Positions 25,451 to 35,340 of a stretch of DNA of 64,000 bases are shown here, piece after piece. Under the pieces are notes generated by a model. It saw only the letters and a list, made by a program, of their open reading frames with translations. It did no database searches and was not told the DNA's origin. A program made the position numbers and the translations under genes. The stretch's first letter is position 1; each line of letters opens with the position of its first letter. This DNA is from Alistipes indistinctus YIT 12060. GTDB taxonomy: Bacteria; Bacteroidota; Bacteroidia; Bacteroidales; Rikenellaceae. The stretch covers positions 62,001 to 126,000 of the forward strand of contig NZ_CP102250.1 in NCBI RefSeq assembly GCF_025144995.1, written 5' to 3'.

Positions 25451-26863
25451 ATGATCGTTAAAAATCGGACATACGGAGACGTGTGGCAAATGTGCTTGTC
25501 CCAGATAAAGGAGCAGACCTCTGACGAAGAGTTCTCCAAATGGTTCAAGCCGATCGTGCCGCTCGATTTCGACGGAACGACCCTGAAGCTGCGCGTTCCG
25601 AACGAAAGCTATGTGTATCACATTGAGAAGCACTTCATTCCGTTGTTGACCCCGATCATCCATCAGCAATTCGGGCTGAAAACCAAGTTGCGCTATGCGG
25701 TGCCCCAGGCCGAGCAGCCGGCTTCCACCGTGGTTTCCGATGCCGATATGACGGCTATCAATACGTTTGCCACGCAGACGAACACGACAAATATAAAGAA
25801 TCCGTTCGTGATTCCGGGTATCCGCAAGCTGGTAATCGACCCGCAACTGAATCCGAATTATACGTTCGATACCTTCGTCGAGGGCGATTGTAATCGCTTG
25901 TGCCGTTCGGCAGGTTTTTCGGTGGCTGTCGATCCGGGTGCAACCCCTTTTAATCCTTTATATATATATGGGGATTCGGGGCTTGGCAAGACGCATATCG
26001 CGCAGGCGATCGGCATGGAAGCTAAACAACGCCGTCCGTCGATGCAGGTACTTTATGTGTCGATGAACAAATTCCAGGCCCAGTTTACCAATGCGGTGCG
26101 GTCGGGTGAGATCAATGATTTCATCCACTTCTACCAGATGCTCGACATGTTGATTATCGACGATATTCAGGAACTGGCCGGTAAGGAGAAGACGCAGAAC
26201 GCTTTTTTCAATATCTTCAATCATCTGCACCTGTCGGGCAAGCAGCTCGTGCTGACGTCGGATAAGTCGCCCGTTGAACTGAAAGACATCGAGCAGCGGT
26301 TGCTGACCCGTTTCAAATGGGGGTTGTCGGCGCAGTTGCAGTTGCCGGACCTGGATACGAAGGTCAAGATTATCCGTAACAAAGCGCTTCGTCTCGGGGC
26401 CGATGTGCCGGACGAGGTGGTCGATTTCCTGGCCGATAATATCAATGCGAATGTCCGTGAGATAGAGGGAGCTCTCTCGTCGTTGGTGGCGAATGCATCG
26501 TTCCTCGGCAAAAAGATTACGGTCACGCTGGCCAAGGAGATACTGAAAGTGTACGTACAGTTTACGCAGAAGGAGATTACGATCGATCACATTCAGAAAG
26601 TGGTGTGTGAATACCTGGGATTGCCGGAGGAGAAGTTCAAGTCGCCGCGTCGTACGCGTGAGATCGCACAGGCGCGCCAGATCGCGATGTACCTGAGCAA
26701 ACAGCATACGAAAGCGCCGCTGACTATTATCGGGGCTTCGATCGGCGGAAAGAACCATGCGACGGTACTCCATGCCTGCAAGGCGATTTCGAACCTGATG
26801 GAGACAGACAAAGTGTTCCGTCACCAGATCGAGGAGATCGAGAAGCGCGTGTTGGCGAAATAG
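25451..26863 (+). CDS. dnaA: Chromosomal replication initiator protein DnaA
   Basis: Binds DnaA boxes and opens the origin. 470 aa from ATG 25451 (MIVKNRTYGDVWQMCLSQIK), which fits domain I; an in-frame extension to 25358 was rejected because it adds a hydrophobic, non-family segment. AAA+ domain: Walker A GDSGLGKTH (residues 174-182) and Walker B MLIIDDIQ. C-terminal domain IV contains the DNA-binding signature IGGKNHATVLHACKAI. I see no TTATCCACA-type DnaA boxes in the 235 bp upstream gap. Confidence 0.97.
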   Translation: MIVKNRTYGDVWQMCLSQIKEQTSDEEFSKWFKPIVPLDFDGTTLKLRVPNESYVYHIEKHFIPLLTPIIHQQFGLKTKLRYAVPQAEQPASTVVSDADMTAINTFATQTNTTNIKNPFVIPGIRKLVIDPQLNPNYTFDTFVEGDCNRLCRSAGFSVAVDPGATPFNPLYIYGDSGLGKTHIAQAIGMEAKQRRPSMQVLYVSMNKFQAQFTNAVRSGEINDFIHFYQMLDMLIIDDIQELAGKEKTQNAFFNIFNHLHLSGKQLVLTSDKSPVELKDIEQRLLTRFKWGLSAQLQLPDLDTKVKIIRNKALRLGADVPDEVVDFLADNINANVREIEGALSSLVANASFLGKKITVTLAKEILKVYVQFTQKEITIDHIQKVVCEYLGLPEEKFKSPRRTREIAQARQIAMYLSKQHTKAPLTIIGASIGGKNHATVLHACKAISNLMETDKVFRHQIEEIEKRVLAK

Positions 26864-26955
26864 TCTCTTCGGAGCCAGGTGAATGAGAAAAGGAAAGTTT
26901 TCCAGTGTTTTTCCGTTGCTGTATTTGGTCTTAGGATTATTATCGGATTGCTGCG

Positions 26956-27684
26956 TTAAAGAGCGTTTAACCATTGGCTCAATTCGTTAGTCCATAGGTT
27001 TTTGTATATAAAGCTGTCGCAAAACCCAAAGCTGTGTCCTCCTTGGGGGTAAATATGCAATTCGGCAGAGACCCCATGTTTCAACAATGCCGTGTAATAG
27101 GCGAGACTGTTAAGCGGTGACACGGTCTGATCATCTTCTGCCAAGACAATAAATGCAGAAGAGGTTTCTTTGGTAACATGCAGTTCAAGCGAGAGCGCCT
27201 TTTTTTCTGCTTCGGGAATATTCTCTCCTAACATTCTGCATCGCGAGGGCAAATGTGTCAGTTGGTCCGTCATGCTGATCACCGGATAAAGCAGAATCTG
27301 GAAATCGGCGCGGTCCGTTCCATGGTACAAAGTTGCAGCCGTAGCGGCAATATACCCTCCGATAGAAGCCCCCATCACTCCTACCTGTTGAATCCCCCAT
27401 TCCGCGGACCGGGCGCGTATCAGGCGAATCGCTTCACGGATATCTTCCCGAATAATTTCGACATGCCCATGAGGCATACGATATTTCAATACGGCATAAG
27501 TGATCCCCTGTTGATGAAACCAATCGGCGAAAGCATATCCTTCATGATCCATAGTCACTAGATTGAAACCGCCGCCTGGACACATAATCACAGCGTTGCT
27601 ACGAGTCTGGTTGGCCCGATATATTGAGAGAGTGGCGCCCTGGTCGGTACTGCCCAATGGCCATTCGGTAAAATTACGTTCCAT
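26956..27684 (-). CDS. Alpha/beta-hydrolase (BD-FAE/acetyl-xylan-esterase-like)
   Basis: 242 aa serine hydrolase of the esterase/lipase (Axe/BD-FAE) group. Oxyanion-type CPGGGF, nucleophile in GASIGG, aspartate in LAEDDQTV and histidine in PQGGHSFG are all visible. No signal peptide, so it is predicted cytoplasmic. Related Bacteroidetes proteins deacetylate sugars, but the substrate here is unknown. It starts 11 bp after the PyrD-like gene, so the two form an operon, and both are more AT-rich than the surrounding genes. Confidence 0.85.
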   Translation of the reverse strand: MERNFTEWPLGSTDQGATLSIYRANQTRSNAVIMCPGGGFNLVTMDHEGYAFADWFHQQGITYAVLKYRMPHGHVEIIREDIREAIRLIRARSAEWGIQQVGVMGASIGGYIAATAATLYHGTDRADFQILLYPVISMTDQLTHLPSRCRMLGENIPEAEKKALSLELHVTKETSSAFIVLAEDDQTVSPLNSLAYYTALLKHGVSAELHIYPQGGHSFGFCDSFIYKNLWTNELSQWLNAL

Positions 27685-27695
27685 AGTTTTATATT

Positions 27696-28688
27696 TTATT
27701 GGGTTGCCTTGATCATTTTTTTTACGATAGCCGGTCCCTCATAAATCAAGGAGGAGTAAATTTGTATCATGTCGGCTCCTGCATCCAGCATTGTCCGAGC
27801 ATCGTGCGGAGTCATCACTCCTCCTGCCCCTACGATCAGTACATTCTTTCCGACGTGGCCCCGCAGAAATTTCACTATTCTAAACGATTTATCTCCGATA
27901 CCTTTTCCACTGATGCTTCCTGTCCCAATTTTTTGCAACCGGTTGAGTGAAGCAGTCAGGTAGGTTCGGTCCATCGTCGGGCCCGTAGCGATCACACCAT
28001 CTATTTTATAGTTGTCGATGCACGCTGTAACGACATTCAGCGCCTCTTCTGTAAGGTCGGCCGGTAATTTCAGCAACAATGGAACATGTTTTGTTCGTGT
28101 TGCCCGAAAAGCTGCCAGAGCAGTAAGCGCCTGTTCCATTACTTCCGTTTCCACTGAATTCCAATTGATGGTAAAGTAATCGGCTGTATCATACAATTCT
28201 CTGTATAAAGATAAGAAATCGCCTATGGCCTGTTTGCCTTCCGAGGACGGATTCTTATTAATATTAATGCCTAACACGTAGGAGTTGCGCCGTTGTGCAA
28301 TCCGCAATTTTATCATGTCCAGACCGGGATTGTTGAATCCGGTACGCGAGATCAGTGAGTCACACTCAACAAGGCGGAAAATACGTGGCCGGGGATTTCC
28401 CTTCTGGGGAGAAGGGGTGACGGTTCCAATCTCGATAAATCCGAACCCTAAATCGGCAAGTTCATCAAAAGCCTCGGCCGTTTTATCAAAACCGGCCGAT
28501 AACCCGATGCGGTTTTTAAAAACAAGATCATTCCATATCCATTGTTTATCGGGATAAGCGTAAAAACGACGCACCCAATACCTGCACCAGGGCAGATGCC
28601 GGTAACCTTTGAGGCAGGACACCAACAAGGAATGTGCCTTTTCGGGATCCATTAAAAATAAAAGAGGCCGGATAATTTGTTTATACAT
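27696..28688 (-). CDS. pyrD: Class 2 (quinone-type) dihydroorotate dehydrogenase homologue with altered active site
   Basis: 330 aa from ATG 28688 (MYKQIIRPLLFLMDPEKAHS), the expected class 2 N-terminal helix. FMN-barrel features are present: GLSAGFDK, IEIGTVTP, RTGFNN, IQIYSSLIYEGP. However the catalytic loop, normally N-(I/V)-S-S-P-N-T, reads NWNSVET (175-181). The serine is kept but the Pro-Asn is lost. The orotate/FMN-binding ATNTT reads ATGPT (234-238). By comparison with E. coli PyrD, two substrate-binding asparagines (N177 and N246, from memory) are replaced. I checked both sites in the DNA. It may therefore be a neofunctionalised paralogue rather than the working DHODH. The gene symbol is by family only. 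Confidence 0.75.
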   Translation of the reverse strand: MYKQIIRPLLFLMDPEKAHSLLVSCLKGYRHLPWCRYWVRRFYAYPDKQWIWNDLVFKNRIGLSAGFDKTAEAFDELADLGFGFIEIGTVTPSPQKGNPRPRIFRLVECDSLISRTGFNNPGLDMIKLRIAQRRNSYVLGININKNPSSEGKQAIGDFLSLYRELYDTADYFTINWNSVETEVMEQALTALAAFRATRTKHVPLLLKLPADLTEEALNVVTACIDNYKIDGVIATGPTMDRTYLTASLNRLQKIGTGSISGKGIGDKSFRIVKFLRGHVGKNVLIVGAGGVMTPHDARTMLDAGADMIQIYSSLIYEGPAIVKKMIKATQ

Positions 28689-29043
28689 GATCTTGCTATT
28701 CTTTTGAAATGCGATATAAAAATAGAAACTTCTTTGCGGAGATGTCATTCAATCTTTTTTATCTGTTATAATCAAAAGTTATAGGCTTCCGTTTTTTGTC
28801 CTGTCGGTGCTTTTTTTGTACCATATCGGTTGTACGCTGCAAAGACCGTTACAGGGAGCCGTACAACGCTGGAGTGTATGACTCTTCCGACAAAAATAAC
28901 GGGAAAATAATGCAACTCCCGTTTAAATCGGCTTTTAGCGGTCTGACAGGGAGTTCTCGTTCATAACCTTCTTTGCTTTTCTGCTTTAAATTTCACTTTT
29001 ATTTCGTACCTTTAAACCGTATATTCACGAAAAGAGGCATAGT
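28689..29043. other. 355-bp non-coding gap between the divergent pyrD-like gene and bcp
   Basis: No credible ORF. On the minus strand it contains TATTTTTG (28891-28898), a full -7 match that would give pyrD a leader of nearly 200 nt, and a weaker TATTTTTA (28717-28724) nearer the gene. It also holds an inverted repeat GTTGTACG/CGTACAAC (28829-28836 with 28860-28867), a hairpin AACGGGA/TCCCGTT (28898-28923), and TACCTTTA (29007-29014), a near-match for a bcp promoter. Confidence 0.45.
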
Positions 29044-29505
29044 ATGACCCAGTTGAAAATCGGCGATAAAGCCCCTCTGTTTACCGGTACCGATCAGGAC
29101 GGTAAAAGCATTTCACTGTCGGATTTCCGAGGCAGGAAGGTGATTCTCTATTTTTACCCGAAAGACAACACCCCCGGATGTACCGCCGAGGCCTGCAGTC
29201 TGCGTGACGGCCGGGCCGAGTTGCAGCGAATGGGCTTTGAGGTAATCGGTGTGAGTCCCGACAGCGTGAAGTCGCACCAGGGCTTTATCGCAAAACATGG
29301 ACTTAATTTCCCGCTGATCGCCGATGCGGATAAAAGTATTGCGGCCGCTTACGGAGTATGGGGTGAAAAGAAGTTTATGGGGCGTACCTATATGGGTATT
29401 TTGCGTACGACGTTTGTGATCGGCCCCGATGGCACGATAGAGAAGATTTTCGACAAGGTAAATACCAAGGACCACTTTACACAGATCGTGGAAGCGTATC
29501 AATAG
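29044..29505 (+). CDS. bcp: Thioredoxin-dependent peroxiredoxin (BCP/PrxQ)
   Basis: 153 aa cytoplasmic thiol peroxidase reducing hydroperoxides. Peroxidatic C46 in [11 protein letters not shown] and resolving C51, five residues on, define the atypical 2-Cys PrxQ type. The C-terminal half ([15 protein letters not shown]) is typical. recA follows 22 bp downstream, so they may share a transcript. Confidence 0.95.
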   Translation: MTQLKIGDKAPLFTGTDQDGKSISLSDFRGRKVILYFYPKDNTPGCTAEACSLRDGRAELQRMGFEVIGVSPDSVKSHQGFIAKHGLNFPLIADADKSIAAAYGVWGEKKFMGRTYMGILRTTFVIGPDGTIEKIFDKVNTKDHFTQIVEAYQ

Positions 29506-29527
29506 AAAATATCACAGAGATAATTAT

Positions 29528-30535
29528 ATGGCAGACAAAACCCAGGTAAATCCCGAGAAACTGAAAGTTCTCAGCGCCGTAATGGACAAAATCGAGAAGG
29601 ATTTTGGCAAAGGCGCTATTATGAAAATGAGCAGCAAGGCGGTGGAGATCGTTCCGGTTATCCGGTCAGGTTCGATTACACTCGACCAGGCGCTCGGTAT
29701 CGGCGGTTATCCGAAAGGCCGCGTGATCGAAATCTACGGTCCCGAATCGTCGGGTAAAACGACCCTTGCGATCCATGCGATCGCCGAGGCGCAAAAGGCG
29801 GGCGGCATTGCCGCGTTTATCGATGCCGAACATGCGTTCGACAGCACTTATGCCCAGAAACTGGGAGTGGACATCGATGAGTTGCTGATCTCGCAGCCTG
29901 ACAACGGCGAGCAGGCGCTCGAAATCGCCGATCACCTGATTCGTTCCAGTGCGATCGATATCGTGGTGATCGACTCGGTGGCAGCCCTGACACCCAAGGC
30001 CGAAATCGAAGGCGAAATGGGTGAAGCGAAAATGGGTTTGCAGGCCCGCCTGATGTCGCAGGCATTGCGTAAACTGACCGCCAGCATCAGCAAAACCGGT
30101 ACCGTCTGCATCTTTATCAACCAGTTGCGCGACAAGATCGGTGTAGTGTACGGCAACCCCGAAACCACTACCGGCGGTAATGCGTTGAAGTTCTATGCCA
30201 GCGTCCGGGTCGATATCCGCAAAGCATCGGTGATCAAGGACGGCGAGGAGCAGATGGGAGCCCGTGCGAAAGTCAAGATCGTGAAGAATAAACTCGCTCC
30301 CCCATTCCGTCGCGCCGAATTCGACATTATGTACGGCGAAGGGATTTCGAAACTGGGCGAGATTATCGACCTAGGTGTCGATAACGGAATTATCAAGAAG
30401 AGCGGGTCCTGGTTCTCATACGGGGATCAGAAGCTCGGACAGGGCCGTGATGCCGTGAAGGAGGCGTTGAAAAACAACGATGCGCTCCGCGACGAGATCG
30501 AAACCAAGGTGCGCGCAGCGCTGACGGCCAATTAA
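29528..30535 (+). CDS. recA: Recombinase RecA
   Basis: Strand exchange and SOS co-protease. 335 aa, with Walker [10 protein letters not shown] (residues 71-79), the [10 protein letters not shown] segment, Walker B-like [12 protein letters not shown], and [10 protein letters not shown] leading into loop L2 ([14 protein letters not shown]). The C-terminal tail is short, without a long acidic run. No LexA-type box was recognised upstream. Confidence 0.98.
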   Translation: MADKTQVNPEKLKVLSAVMDKIEKDFGKGAIMKMSSKAVEIVPVIRSGSITLDQALGIGGYPKGRVIEIYGPESSGKTTLAIHAIAEAQKAGGIAAFIDAEHAFDSTYAQKLGVDIDELLISQPDNGEQALEIADHLIRSSAIDIVVIDSVAALTPKAEIEGEMGEAKMGLQARLMSQALRKLTASISKTGTVCIFINQLRDKIGVVYGNPETTTGGNALKFYASVRVDIRKASVIKDGEEQMGARAKVKIVKNKLAPPFRRAEFDIMYGEGISKLGEIIDLGVDNGIIKKSGSWFSYGDQKLGQGRDAVKEALKNNDALRDEIETKVRAALTAN

Positions 30536-30562
30536 CACGAACGGGTTGAAGGAGTATCGGAT

Positions 30563-32842
30563 ATGGGATATAGTCCGGAAGACGAGAGGCTGATCGATAC
30601 GGCGTTCGACCGCCTGATGGAGCATTGTACGAAGATTTGCAAGACTGAAAAGGATGCCGATCTGATCAAGCGTGCTTTTTTTCTGGCGAAAGAGGCCCAC
30701 GAGGGTGTGCGGCGTCGTTCGGGTGAACCCTATATCCTGCATCCGTTGGCCGTGGCGATGATCGTAGTCGATGAAATCGGCCTCGGGGTCAAGTCGGTTG
30801 TGGCGGCTTTGTTGCACGATGTGGTCGAGGATACCGATTATACGGTCGATGATATCGAGTCGATGTTCGGCCCGAAAATCGCGCAGATGGTAGACGGCCT
30901 GACCAAAATGTCGGGGGTATTCAAGACCGAGACATCGGAGCAGGCCGAGAATTTCCGCAAGGTACTGCTTACCCTATCGGACGATGTACGCGTGATCTTA
31001 ATAAAAATCGCCGATCGGTTGCACAACATGCGGACACTGGGCAGCATGCCGCCCCACAAGCAGATGAAAATCACAAGCGAGACGATCTATCTGTTCGCTC
31101 CGTTGGCCCATCGGCTTGGTCTGTATGCGATTAAGAGCGAGCTGGAAGATTTAACGCTCAAGTACCGTTTTCCCGAAGAATACCGCCAGATCGAGCAGAA
31201 GATTCACGAAACCGAACCGGACCGAGTCCGGTTTATCGAGAAATTCAATGCTCCGCTGATCGAAGTGCTGAAAGCGAACCGGATCGATTTCGAGATTTCG
31301 GGTCGCGTCAAGTCGGTCTATTCGATCTGGTCCAAAATGCAGCGTAAGCAGATTCCTTTTGAGGAGGTGTACGACCTGTTTGCGATCCGTATCGTGTTCA
31401 AACCTTCACCGCTGATCCCGGAAAAATCGCAGTGCTGGCATATCTATTCGTTGGTTACGGATATTTACAAACCGAAACCGGACCGGTTACGCGATTGGGT
31501 CAATATTCCGAAGGCCAACGGTTACGAGGCGCTCCACTCCACCGTTATGGGACCCGACGGCGTCTGGGTCGAGGTGCAAATCCGTTCGCAAAGGATGGAA
31601 GAGATTGCCGAGCGTGGTTTCGCTGCGCACTGGAAATATAAGAGCACCGATGCGGAGGGACGCGATGAAGGTGAATTCGACCGTTGGATCAAGCAGGTGC
31701 GCGAGGCGTTGAACAGTCCGACCGAAAATGCAGTCGAGTTTCTCGATAACTTCAAATTAAGCCTTTACACCAACGAAATCGTTGTTTTTACACCCAAAGG
31801 CGAATCCCGGACGCTGCCGCAGGGAGCGACGGCCCTGGATTTTGCCTACGACATTCATACCAATATCGGTAACAGTGCCATCGGGGCGAAGATCAACCAT
31901 AAAATCGAATCGATTTTTACACCGATCCAGAGCGGCGACCAGATTGAGATTATCACTTCGCAGAATGTCAAACCGAAGACCGACTGGCTCGATCATGTGG
32001 CCACGACGAAAGCGAAGCAGTGCATCATCAGTTTTCTCAAAAAGGAGAAGATCAATAACATCAACCGGGGACGCGAGGTATTCGAGGCCCGGTTGCACGA
32101 ATTCGGTATACCCCCCAGTGCCCGTGCCCGCGTATTTCGTAAAGTACTCCCTGCGTACGAGTGTACCACGAAAGATGAGTTTTACAGTAAGCTCGGCGCC
32201 GGGATTATAAACTTGGATGGCCTGGAAAAGGTGCTACGCGAGAATTCAGCTAGTAAAATATTGAAATTTTGGACACTACAGATTCCCAATCCGTTCAAAT
32301 TTCTCAATGGCGACGACCGTAAAAAGGCCCAAACCCAAAACGGCGGTAAGGATTCCGGCAAAGAGACCGGAGCGCGCGAGGCGACCGATGGAGCGGATGC
32401 GGATTTCGAACAGCCGCAATTTGTGATCGCTCCGTGCTGTAACCCGATTCCGGGCGATGAAGTGGTCGGTTACAAAAATCCCGATACGCACAAGGTCGAT
32501 GTGCATAAAAAAAGTTGCAACGAGCTGATCAAGCTGGCCAGCCAGCACGGCAATAACCTGACGCCGGTTGCATGGTCGAGCCATAAGGCGATGTCCTACC
32601 TGACGATTCTTGAATTGCGGGGGATCGACCGGGTGGGTATCCTGATGGAATTGTCGCAGGTGATTACCGGTGAATTGAATACCAATATCCGCGAATTGCG
32701 CCTGCAGAGCCATGACGGTATTTTCGAAGGTAGTATCAGCCTGTATGTCAAGGATCTGAAAGACCTAAAGCTGATTATGGAAAAAGTCGGTAAAATTAAG
32801 GGTGTCGAAAAAATTACCCGGGTCGAAAATCTTAAAGAGTAG
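30563..32842 (+). CDS. rel: Bifunctional (p)ppGpp synthetase/hydrolase (Rel/SpoT)
   Basis: Stringent-response enzyme, 759 aa. Domains in order: HD hydrolase (about residues 40-190; HPLAVAM and ALLHDVVEDTDY intact), synthetase (about 240-350; GRVKSVYSIWSKM and VEVQIRS), TGS (about 405-465), helical/zinc-finger region (a Cys pair in APCCNPIPGDEV) and C-terminal ACT (about 680-755). The intact HD motif argues for a bifunctional enzyme. It lies 27 bp after recA, and the next gene follows after only 6 bp. Confidence 0.95.
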   Translation: MGYSPEDERLIDTAFDRLMEHCTKICKTEKDADLIKRAFFLAKEAHEGVRRRSGEPYILHPLAVAMIVVDEIGLGVKSVVAALLHDVVEDTDYTVDDIESMFGPKIAQMVDGLTKMSGVFKTETSEQAENFRKVLLTLSDDVRVILIKIADRLHNMRTLGSMPPHKQMKITSETIYLFAPLAHRLGLYAIKSELEDLTLKYRFPEEYRQIEQKIHETEPDRVRFIEKFNAPLIEVLKANRIDFEISGRVKSVYSIWSKMQRKQIPFEEVYDLFAIRIVFKPSPLIPEKSQCWHIYSLVTDIYKPKPDRLRDWVNIPKANGYEALHSTVMGPDGVWVEVQIRSQRMEEIAERGFAAHWKYKSTDAEGRDEGEFDRWIKQVREALNSPTENAVEFLDNFKLSLYTNEIVVFTPKGESRTLPQGATALDFAYDIHTNIGNSAIGAKINHKIESIFTPIQSGDQIEIITSQNVKPKTDWLDHVATTKAKQCIISFLKKEKINNINRGREVFEARLHEFGIPPSARARVFRKVLPAYECTTKDEFYSKLGAGIINLDGLEKVLRENSASKILKFWTLQIPNPFKFLNGDDRKKAQTQNGGKDSGKETGAREATDGADADFEQPQFVIAPCCNPIPGDEVVGYKNPDTHKVDVHKKSCNELIKLASQHGNNLTPVAWSSHKAMSYLTILELRGIDRVGILMELSQVITGELNTNIRELRLQSHDGIFEGSISLYVKDLKDLKLIMEKVGKIKGVEKITRVENLKE

Positions 32843-32848
32843 AACAGG

Positions 32849-33397
32849 ATGGAAGGATTGTTGCCGTTATTGATTGCCGTGGGAGCTTCGATCGCTCTTT
32901 CTCTGTTGAAAAAGAAGCCTGCGCCGCCGGGCGAGTCGGATCGGTTGCCCCAGGATTCTCCGTGGGACGACCTGTTGCGGGAGATTCAACGCAAAGAGAC
33001 TGCCCAAGCGGAAGTGGAACCGGAGACGGTTGAAACGGATGAGGTGGAATGGAAACCGGTCCGTCCCATAATTCCTGCGACTACTGACGTGAAACCGCAT
33101 CCTGATCCTGACACGCAGTTGGAGAAAGCGGCGACTTTTGCCGATTCCCGGCAGTCTGTACCGTTTTCTTACGATGACGGTGCGATTGCCGCAGCATTGG
33201 AACGGTTGGAAGATATACAAGAGGAGGATCCTCTTGCTGACATTATGTTGGCAGGTGTGGCGGACCGAGAGATTGCGGCCGGAGAATTGACGGATCCCGT
33301 TAAAACCGAGGATGTACAAGATATTTTTGCGGGAGGTTTCGATCCGCGTATGGCCATGCTCTATTCGGAGATTTTACGGCCAAAATATCAGGAGTAA
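32849..33397 (+). CDS. Short membrane-anchored acidic protein, unknown function
   Basis: 182 aa. An N-terminal hydrophobic segment (MEGLLPLLIAVGASIALSLL) is followed by KKK, predicting a single-pass anchor with the rest in the cytoplasm. The remainder is Pro/Glu/Asp-rich and probably disordered, with a short C-terminal conserved-looking motif (FDPRMAMLYSEILRPKY). It starts 6 bp after rel, so it is cotranscribed with it. I do not recognise a family; the C-terminal motif resembles tails of other small Bacteroidales proteins. Confidence 0.75.
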   Translation: MEGLLPLLIAVGASIALSLLKKKPAPPGESDRLPQDSPWDDLLREIQRKETAQAEVEPETVETDEVEWKPVRPIIPATTDVKPHPDPDTQLEKAATFADSRQSVPFSYDDGAIAAALERLEDIQEEDPLADIMLAGVADREIAAGELTDPVKTEDVQDIFAGGFDPRMAMLYSEILRPKYQE

Positions 33398-33473
33398 CCT
33401 TTAGCGGAATTACCAGAGGGCGTCCGGTTTGGGGTATGTGATAAGGTCCGGTTTCGTGCCAGGGGTACTTTGA

Positions 33474-34109
33474 TTATTTCACTCGGATCAGATTCAGCCC
33501 GTCACGTAGGGGAAGGATGACGTTCTCTACCCTGTCGTCTTCCGTTACCATGCGGTTGAATTGTTTGATGCCTTCGGTGAAACGGTCGCCCGCAGGAGTC
33601 TGTTCCGCCACTTTCCCGTACCAGAGAATGTTGTCGGCCAACAGGTAGCTGCCGCTGTGGACGAGCGAGCGCATCGCCATTTCGTAGTATTGCGGATACT
33701 CCCGCTTGTCCCCGTCGATAAAGATCAGGTCGAATATACCTAACCCCGGCGCCAGATCGAGGGCGGAGCCGATGTGCTGAATGATCCGTCCCTGTATGTT
33801 CTGTTCCGCTTCCCGGAAATATTTGGCTGCGATCTCCTCCAACTCGTCGTCGATTTCGATTGTGTGGATTTCCCCGCCCGCTTGTAGCCCCCTGGCCATA
33901 CAAATGGCCGAATAGCCTGTAAATGTGCCGATTTCGAGAATACGTTGCGGCGAGATCATTTGCACGAGCATTTTGAGCAGTTGTCCCTGCAGGTGTCCTG
34001 AGATCATCCGCGGCTGGATTACCCGCAGGTGGGTTTCACGGTCCAATGCTGTCAGCAGCGAATCTTCCGGCGGGATGTGATCGGCTATGTAGCGTTCGAG
34101 GTCGTCCAT
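33474..34109 (-). CDS. SAM-dependent O-methyltransferase (class I, YrrM/CCoAOMT-like)
   Basis: 211 aa Rossmann methyltransferase. SAM motif I ILEIGTFTGYSAICMA, acidic TIEIDDE, metal-site IFIDGDKREYPQYYE and DNILWYGKV match the bacterial O-methyltransferase 3 family. Substrate unknown. It is the last gene of the long minus-strand run, 7 bp after the M16 peptidase gene. Confidence 0.88.
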   Translation of the reverse strand: MDDLERYIADHIPPEDSLLTALDRETHLRVIQPRMISGHLQGQLLKMLVQMISPQRILEIGTFTGYSAICMARGLQAGGEIHTIEIDDELEEIAAKYFREAEQNIQGRIIQHIGSALDLAPGLGIFDLIFIDGDKREYPQYYEMAMRSLVHSGSYLLADNILWYGKVAEQTPAGDRFTEGIKQFNRMVTEDDRVENVILPLRDGLNLIRVK

Positions 34110-34116
34110 TGTCCGT

Positions 34117-35334
34117 TTACTTATATATCAATGTAGAGAGATTCCCACCGAACACCGTCTGGGCTACTTCGGTCAAATCGTCGAGCGAGACCTCCCGAAT
34201 TTTCCGGCGGATCGAATCGATTGTCTCGACCCGGTTGTAGTATAGGTAATTGCGGGCTGCGCTGAGCATGTATCCCTCGTTGTTCTCCATGGCTATGGCC
34301 ATTTGTCCGATAAACTGCTTTTTGGCCATATTCAGCAGCCGGGGACTGATTTCTCCCCGCTTTATTTTTTCCAGTTCGTTGTTGACCAGTTCGATGCACA
34401 GATCGACCTTGTCGCGGTCGGTGCCGAAATAGATTGTCGAGATACCCGTATCGCTCAGCGGCGTGAAGCCTGCTTCAATCGTATAGCTCAGTCCGTTGCG
34501 TTCGCGAACCACGAGGTTCAGCAGTGAATTGGCCGACGGACCGCCCAGCAGGTTGGTCAGCAACGACAGCGGAATGCGTTTCTCTTCCCTGAGGCTGTAA
34601 GCCTGATTGCCGATGATGCAGTGTGCCTGATGGGAACTGCGGTGCAGGGTTCTGGTCATTGGGACATAACGGTCGGTTCGGTCCCGCTCGAATGTGCGCG
34701 GATGCGAAGCCGTTTCACCGAGATAGCGGTTGCACAGTTCGGTAAAGCGTTTCTCCGATATGTTGCCGATCATCGAGAAGACCATCTGGTCGGTATTGTA
34801 GGTGCGGCCGATAAAACGAAGCAGGTCGTCGCGCGTGAATTTCATCAGCGACCCCTTCTTTCCTAAAATGTTATGCCCCAATGAAGTGCCTGCGAAAACC
34901 ATATCTTCGAAGTCATCGAAGATTCGTTCCGAGGGGGTGTCTTTGTAGGAGTTGATCTCGTCGATGATAATCGTTTTTTCGCGGTCGATCTCTTTTTGCG
35001 GAAAGACCGAGTGGAATACGATATCGGCGATCAGTTCGACCGCTTTGGCCGCATCGCTTTTGAGCGTCGTGGTATGGATTACCGTCTCTTCCTTGGTCGT
35101 ATAGGCATTCAGTTCCCCGCCGAGGTTTTCGAGACGGCAGTTGATGTGGTAGGATTTGCGGTGTGTCGTGCCTTTGAAAAACGAATGCTCGAGCAGGTGG
35201 GCCAAACCATATTCCGACGGCAATTCGTCGCGGCTGCCCGTATTGACTGTCAGTGCGCAATGTGCGACGGCCGAGCGCACCCGCTTGAGGATGCACCGGA
35301 TGCCGTTGGGAAGCGTATATTGGATTAGGTCCAT
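34117..35334 (-). CDS. M16-family zinc metallopeptidase
   Basis: 405 aa, single-chain pitrilysin/processing-peptidase type. The inverted zinc motif HLLEH (residues 46-50) and the downstream KEETVIHTT glutamate region are intact, so it should be catalytic. No signal peptide, implying a cytoplasmic enzyme. The C-terminal half holds a second inactive M16 fold with the RNGLSYTIEA segment. It starts 6 bp after the uvrA stop. Confidence 0.9.
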   Translation of the reverse strand: MDLIQYTLPNGIRCILKRVRSAVAHCALTVNTGSRDELPSEYGLAHLLEHSFFKGTTHRKSYHINCRLENLGGELNAYTTKEETVIHTTTLKSDAAKAVELIADIVFHSVFPQKEIDREKTIIIDEINSYKDTPSERIFDDFEDMVFAGTSLGHNILGKKGSLMKFTRDDLLRFIGRTYNTDQMVFSMIGNISEKRFTELCNRYLGETASHPRTFERDRTDRYVPMTRTLHRSSHQAHCIIGNQAYSLREEKRIPLSLLTNLLGGPSANSLLNLVVRERNGLSYTIEAGFTPLSDTGISTIYFGTDRDKVDLCIELVNNELEKIKRGEISPRLLNMAKKQFIGQMAIAMENNEGYMLSAARNYLYYNRVETIDSIRRKIREVSLDDLTEVAQTVFGGNLSTLIYK

Positions 35335-35340
35335 GCCGGA

